From Candidatus Parcubacteria bacterium (GTDB lineage Bacteria > Patescibacteriota > Microgenomatia > Levybacterales > GWA1-39-11): a stretch of DNA of 36,978 nucleotides. The notes under the pieces are model-generated. The model did not search any database and was not told where the DNA came from. It worked only from the letters and a program-made list of their open reading frames with translations. The stretch covers positions 1 to 36,978 of the forward strand of contig QZIP01000035.1 in assembly GCA_003599595.1 (NCBI GenBank), in the 5' to 3' direction. How positions within the stretch are numbered: position 1 is the first letter of the stretch; every line of letters begins with the position of its first letter. Shown one piece after another: positions 33,857 to 36,978 of the stretch. A program made the translations under genes and the position numbers.

Positions 33857-36657
33857 ATCCAGATTATCCAAAACAATAATGTTGCTACGTAAAGATAAAT
33901 TAAGCAAAAAAAGAAATAGAAATAATCTTGCTGTTTTGGGTAAGAATAAACAGTAAGCCAGTTAATAGAGGTTGTGTGAGGCGTTACAAACCTGAAGTCT
34001 ATTACTTTAATTATTAGCAGTAAAGATATTACCGAGGCTAAAAAACCGGAAAATAATACTTTTAAATGATATATCCAGCTATATTTACTATTTATATTCT
34101 GGCAATATTTAACAAGCCTATTACATTGTCCACTCTTGAATTCTTTTTTAACAACATATATTGCAATACTTATTAATGCTAAACTTGTTATAAGTAGACC
34201 CAAGATAAAAGATAAAGGCTGATACCTAAGCTCAACATAATGATATCCCTTTGGAACTTTTATAAGCATAAATGGATTACTATTTGTTATCTCAACTTTT
34301 TTATTATCTACCAGTGCCGTCCATCCAGGGTAATATGGGATTTTTATTTCTACGGTATCCGTCTGGGGCATATCAACTTCAAAAGATATGCTTGTACTGC
34401 TGGAACTCTGTTTTTGAATATTTCCTAATGTTTTAATGTTTGCCGAATTAGAAACTTTCCACAAGTAGATATTGCTGTCAAAACTTATTAACTCAAACCT
34501 ATCTTTTTGGGTCAAATCATCTTTATATAATATTTCAAAATAGGGTTTTCTATCTTGGTCTGACCAAAGACCAACAAAGTTATCTTCTGAAACATTTTTG
34601 GGGTAGATGCTTATTAAATACTTATTGTTGTTTTCCAATTTAATCCCTGAAAAGTCAACAGTATAAAACATTAAGTCTTTTACTTCACTGCATAAAATAA
34701 CATCTTCTCCCAGGTTTTTTTGAGTTGTTTGGTTATAAATCTGAACATTAATTTCACAATTATTTTTTCTATTATAATTTGCTGTCAGAAATCTAATTCC
34801 GTATAAATATGACTCTTTAAATTTAAAACTATTTTTTAATGGATTTTTTGGATCAGATAAGGAAGTGATAATTTCTTTGTCCGGCTGAATTTTTTCCTTC
34901 TTAAGGTTAATATTATAATCTGATAATATGTAACTAATACCAAACTTTTGAGCGCTTTCATATTTTACTTCATCAATTTCCTTCCAAATATTTTTTTTAT
35001 TAAAAGTATCGTCGAATTCTTTTCTGTAGTTTAATATTTCTATAGCATCATTATTTTGTATGTTTTTCAGGTTATATATTAAGTTTATGTTTGCAGGCAT
35101 TATTGGATTACCAACATTTAGAATTGTTCCTTTGTCAATACTTTGTAATCTATCAATTATTTTTGTAGAAGGATAATAGGAATTATCAGATACTGAAGGG
35201 TTATATCCATAGAACAAGAAAAAGGTTTGAAATAAAATGAGAATGAGTAAAATAAGTACTTTTACCCTTGTTAGCTTTGACTGGAAATGAATAAATAAAA
35301 TAAGAAAGATTACCGTAGAAATGGACACTATTGATCCATAAGTTTGTAAAAAGGGTAAAAATCTATTAACTTTTTCAGGAAGATTTAACGGAATTATTAA
35401 AAGAGCAAGATTAATGGCTATAGTTAAAACAAATACTGCAATTAAAATGAAGTTAAGATTTTTAATTAGTTTTTTAGGGATTCTTTGAGATAATAATTTA
35501 TCGGCTGATAATGCAAACAATACAACCAATCCAAAACCTGCAACACCAATCATTCTGTGGCTTGCTAAAATACTAAAGAGAGGAAGGTTTAGAAGTAAGT
35601 TAACTGGCCAAATCTGATAAGAAACAAGCCAGGAAAAAAGAACAACAAATGACCAAAACTTGATTCTACTATCCTTTGTCCATTTTACAGAACCAAAAAT
35701 TGCAGTAAGAATAGTTATTAGACCTACATATCCTCCTGCTGTTTCTTGAAAGTTTGTGAATTCACTTATTGGTTTGTAAAATTCTTTATGGGGCGCACCA
35801 AGAATAAACGGAAAAAAGTTCATAATAAAACTTATTTTGGGCAGATAAAAATCACTCATCTGTGCTCCTCTTTGATCTAATGTAAAACTATTCAAAAGAT
35901 ATTCGAAAAATGGAATGAGCTGAATTGCTCCTAGCAAAAATCCCAAAGAAATGCTTGAGAAAAATTGTATATATCTTTTCTTTTCTTTTTTAAACTTGAA
36001 CATTAAGTAAAAGAGGTGAAGAATTAATATTTCAGCTAATGTTTCAGGGTGACCACCAAGCACTGCAATAAAATATATGAATGACAATGCTATATGCCAA
36101 CGGTAGCTACTACCTGCTTGCGATATTTTTTCTGTTAGATAAAGAATAAGAGGCAGGAGAAGAAATACATTGGTATGGGGCCATAAGAGCCAAAGAATAA
36201 AGAAACCTGAAGTTGCAACGATAAAAGAACTAATAAACGGAATTGCCTTATTGAGAATCAAAGATTTAAAGTATAGATAAGAGAAAAGTATAAACAATAA
36301 CATTTTTAGGAGCGGAATAAAAGTTAGTGCAAATTTTTCAGGAGAAAAATAATAAATATAATTTAGTGGATATAGAATTGCCGTCTGAGGGTTGGCAAAA
36401 AAAGGCGCGCCTCTACCATTATTTTCATTCCATAAAGGAAACTCTCCCTTTAGTATTTTTTCTTTTGCAAGGTGCCGCCAAGGCTCAAATTGAAAAACAG
36501 GGTCTGCTAAAAGTGAATTTTTTGGAGATGAATTATATTTTTCATTAAACAACGGCAGATTTCCTAAAATATCTACCGGTAGCAAATATTCCTTACTAAA
36601 TATAGAAAAGCATAAAATTATAATAAAACCTATTAAAAATAACTTAATTTCTTTCAT
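33838..36657 (-). CDS. YfhO family large membrane protein
   Basis: 939 aa from ATG at 36657, chosen because it directly precedes the first helix (KEIKLFLIGFIIILCF) and overlaps the upstream stop by only 14 bases, like its neighbours. YfhO hallmarks are visible: DPVFQFEPWRHLAKEKILKG (52-71), EFPLWNENNGRGAPFFANPQ (72-91), and GHPE (202-205). About twelve N-terminal helices are followed by a long outside domain (about 510-800) and two or three further helices at the C-terminus. YfhO of Bacillus is linked to glycosylation of lipoteichoic acid; here a role in decorating a surface polymer is inference. The late PYYPGWTALVDNKKVEITNS motif is typical of the family. Confidence 0.85.
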   Translation of the reverse strand: MKEIKLFLIGFIIILCFSIFSKEYLLPVDILGNLPLFNEKYNSSPKNSLLADPVFQFEPWRHLAKEKILKGEFPLWNENNGRGAPFFANPQTAILYPLNYIYYFSPEKFALTFIPLLKMLLFILFSYLYFKSLILNKAIPFISSFIVATSGFFILWLLWPHTNVFLLLPLILYLTEKISQAGSSYRWHIALSFIYFIAVLGGHPETLAEILILHLFYLMFKFKKEKKRYIQFFSSISLGFLLGAIQLIPFFEYLLNSFTLDQRGAQMSDFYLPKISFIMNFFPFILGAPHKEFYKPISEFTNFQETAGGYVGLITILTAIFGSVKWTKDSRIKFWSFVVLFSWLVSYQIWPVNLLLNLPLFSILASHRMIGVAGFGLVVLFALSADKLLSQRIPKKLIKNLNFILIAVFVLTIAINLALLIIPLNLPEKVNRFLPFLQTYGSIVSISTVIFLILFIHFQSKLTRVKVLILLILILFQTFFLFYGYNPSVSDNSYYPSTKIIDRLQSIDKGTILNVGNPIMPANINLIYNLKNIQNNDAIEILNYRKEFDDTFNKKNIWKEIDEVKYESAQKFGISYILSDYNINLKKEKIQPDKEIITSLSDPKNPLKNSFKFKESYLYGIRFLTANYNRKNNCEINVQIYNQTTQKNLGEDVILCSEVKDLMFYTVDFSGIKLENNNKYLISIYPKNVSEDNFVGLWSDQDRKPYFEILYKDDLTQKDRFELISFDSNIYLWKVSNSANIKTLGNIQKQSSSSTSISFEVDMPQTDTVEIKIPYYPGWTALVDNKKVEITNSNPFMLIKVPKGYHYVELRYQPLSFILGLLITSLALISIAIYVVKKEFKSGQCNRLVKYCQNINSKYSWIYHLKVLFSGFLASVISLLLIIKVIDFRFVTPHTTSINWLTVYSYPKQQDYFYFFFCLIYLYVATLLFWIIWIWKKNE

Positions 36658-36978
36658 TTTTGGTGACATAGATAAATTTGTTATGGTATATGATTTTTTG
36701 GGAGTTGGGAATTTCAAGTTCATTTTCATAAATTGTATAAACAATACCTGCTCTTTCTTTAATAAGTCCACCCTTGTACCAAATCAAATATAAATAATTA
36801 TCTATGCCTGTTTTGAATGTGGATAAGAAACCTCCACCTTTAACTTCAAAAGGGCTATTTTTTGCATCTTGGGCAATAAACCTTGCAACATCATTTCTTA
36901 AACGTAGATCATAACCCAAACTAAATTGTCCCGGCTTTGGTCTATTTTGAGATTCGTAAGTAGTCATTAAATAATTAA
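36644..36978 (-). CDS. C-terminal fragment of a probable glycosyltransferase (runs off the right edge)
   Basis: The minus-strand frame is open from the window edge to the stop at 36644, so this is a C-terminal part of at least 111 codons of a gene that begins outside. An ATG at 36967 exists but is not a credible start because the reading frame continues upstream without a stop. The sequence SLGYDLRLRNDVARFIAQDA, then GIDNYLYLIWYKGG and AGIVYTIYENE, resembles the soluble C-terminal domain of GT39-type proteins. It overlaps the YfhO-like gene by 14 bases and probably heads the same operon. Confidence 0.6.
   Translation of the reverse strand, partial: NYLMTTYESQNRPKPGQFSLGYDLRLRNDVARFIAQDAKNSPFEVKGGGFLSTFKTGIDNYLYLIWYKGGLIKERAGIVYTIYENELEIPNSQKIIYHNKFIYVTKNERN

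Noticed and set aside
36644-36967. Complete 107-residue gene starting at ATG 36967
   Set aside because: The frame stays open to the window edge and the content resembles only the tail domain of a larger transferase.

Overview
The window is AT-rich, uses the standard bacterial code (TGA is a normal stop in gatA and atpH), is tightly packed, and carries reduced versions of housekeeping systems. Genes overlap by a few bases, many starts have no Shine-Dalgarno sequence, and a long block of polytopic glycosyltransferases follows core genes. Together with MurT/GatD, GatCAB, a 116-residue ATP synthase delta subunit and a lone four-helix-bundle gene, this suggests a Candidate Phyla Radiation (Patescibacteria) genome, perhaps Microgenomates-like. 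That placement is inference: no rRNA or ribosomal protein gene is present to test it.

Layout, left to right. (1) 1-8352, plus strand: the PHP end of a family X DNA polymerase (start lies outside), an HtpX-like M48 protease, murT, a four-helix-bundle (S23/IVP-type) gene wedged between murT and gatD, a decayed copy of the gatC 5' end with a promoter and a hairpin terminator, a NYN-domain nuclease, then gatC-gatA-gatB. murT/gatD amidate peptidoglycan precursors; gatCAB makes Gln-tRNA and/or Asn-tRNA by transamidation. (2) 8448-11672: dnaE, whose PHP domain keeps all nine metal ligands. (3) 11754-18043: a complete F1Fo ATP synthase operon, atpBEFHAGDC, with a good promoter almost abutting the first start codon. 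(4) 18044-18312: a compact noncoding element with three 10-bp stems, bounded by exact 7-bp direct repeats. (5) 18313-36978: a surface-glycan region with one Ig-like surface protein, an O-antigen-ligase-like protein, two GT2 enzymes (one resembling polyprenyl-phosphate sugar synthases) and several GT-C type membrane glycosyltransferases including a YfhO-like protein, in divergent and convergent operons. The GT2 enzyme at 31555 could supply lipid-linked sugar to the GT-C enzymes.

The most unusual content is repetitive. Families of short imperfect words occur between genes and also as in-frame insertions inside conserved enzymes (murT, gatD, three times in gatB). GC-rich palindromes sit in and around the glycosyltransferase genes; one pair (25082-25115 and 28086-28120) shares a hairpin architecture with partly compensating changes. 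The 18137-18268 element looks either like a structured RNA or like a small transposed palindrome. No tRNA, rRNA, CRISPR array, transposase or phage gene was recognised.
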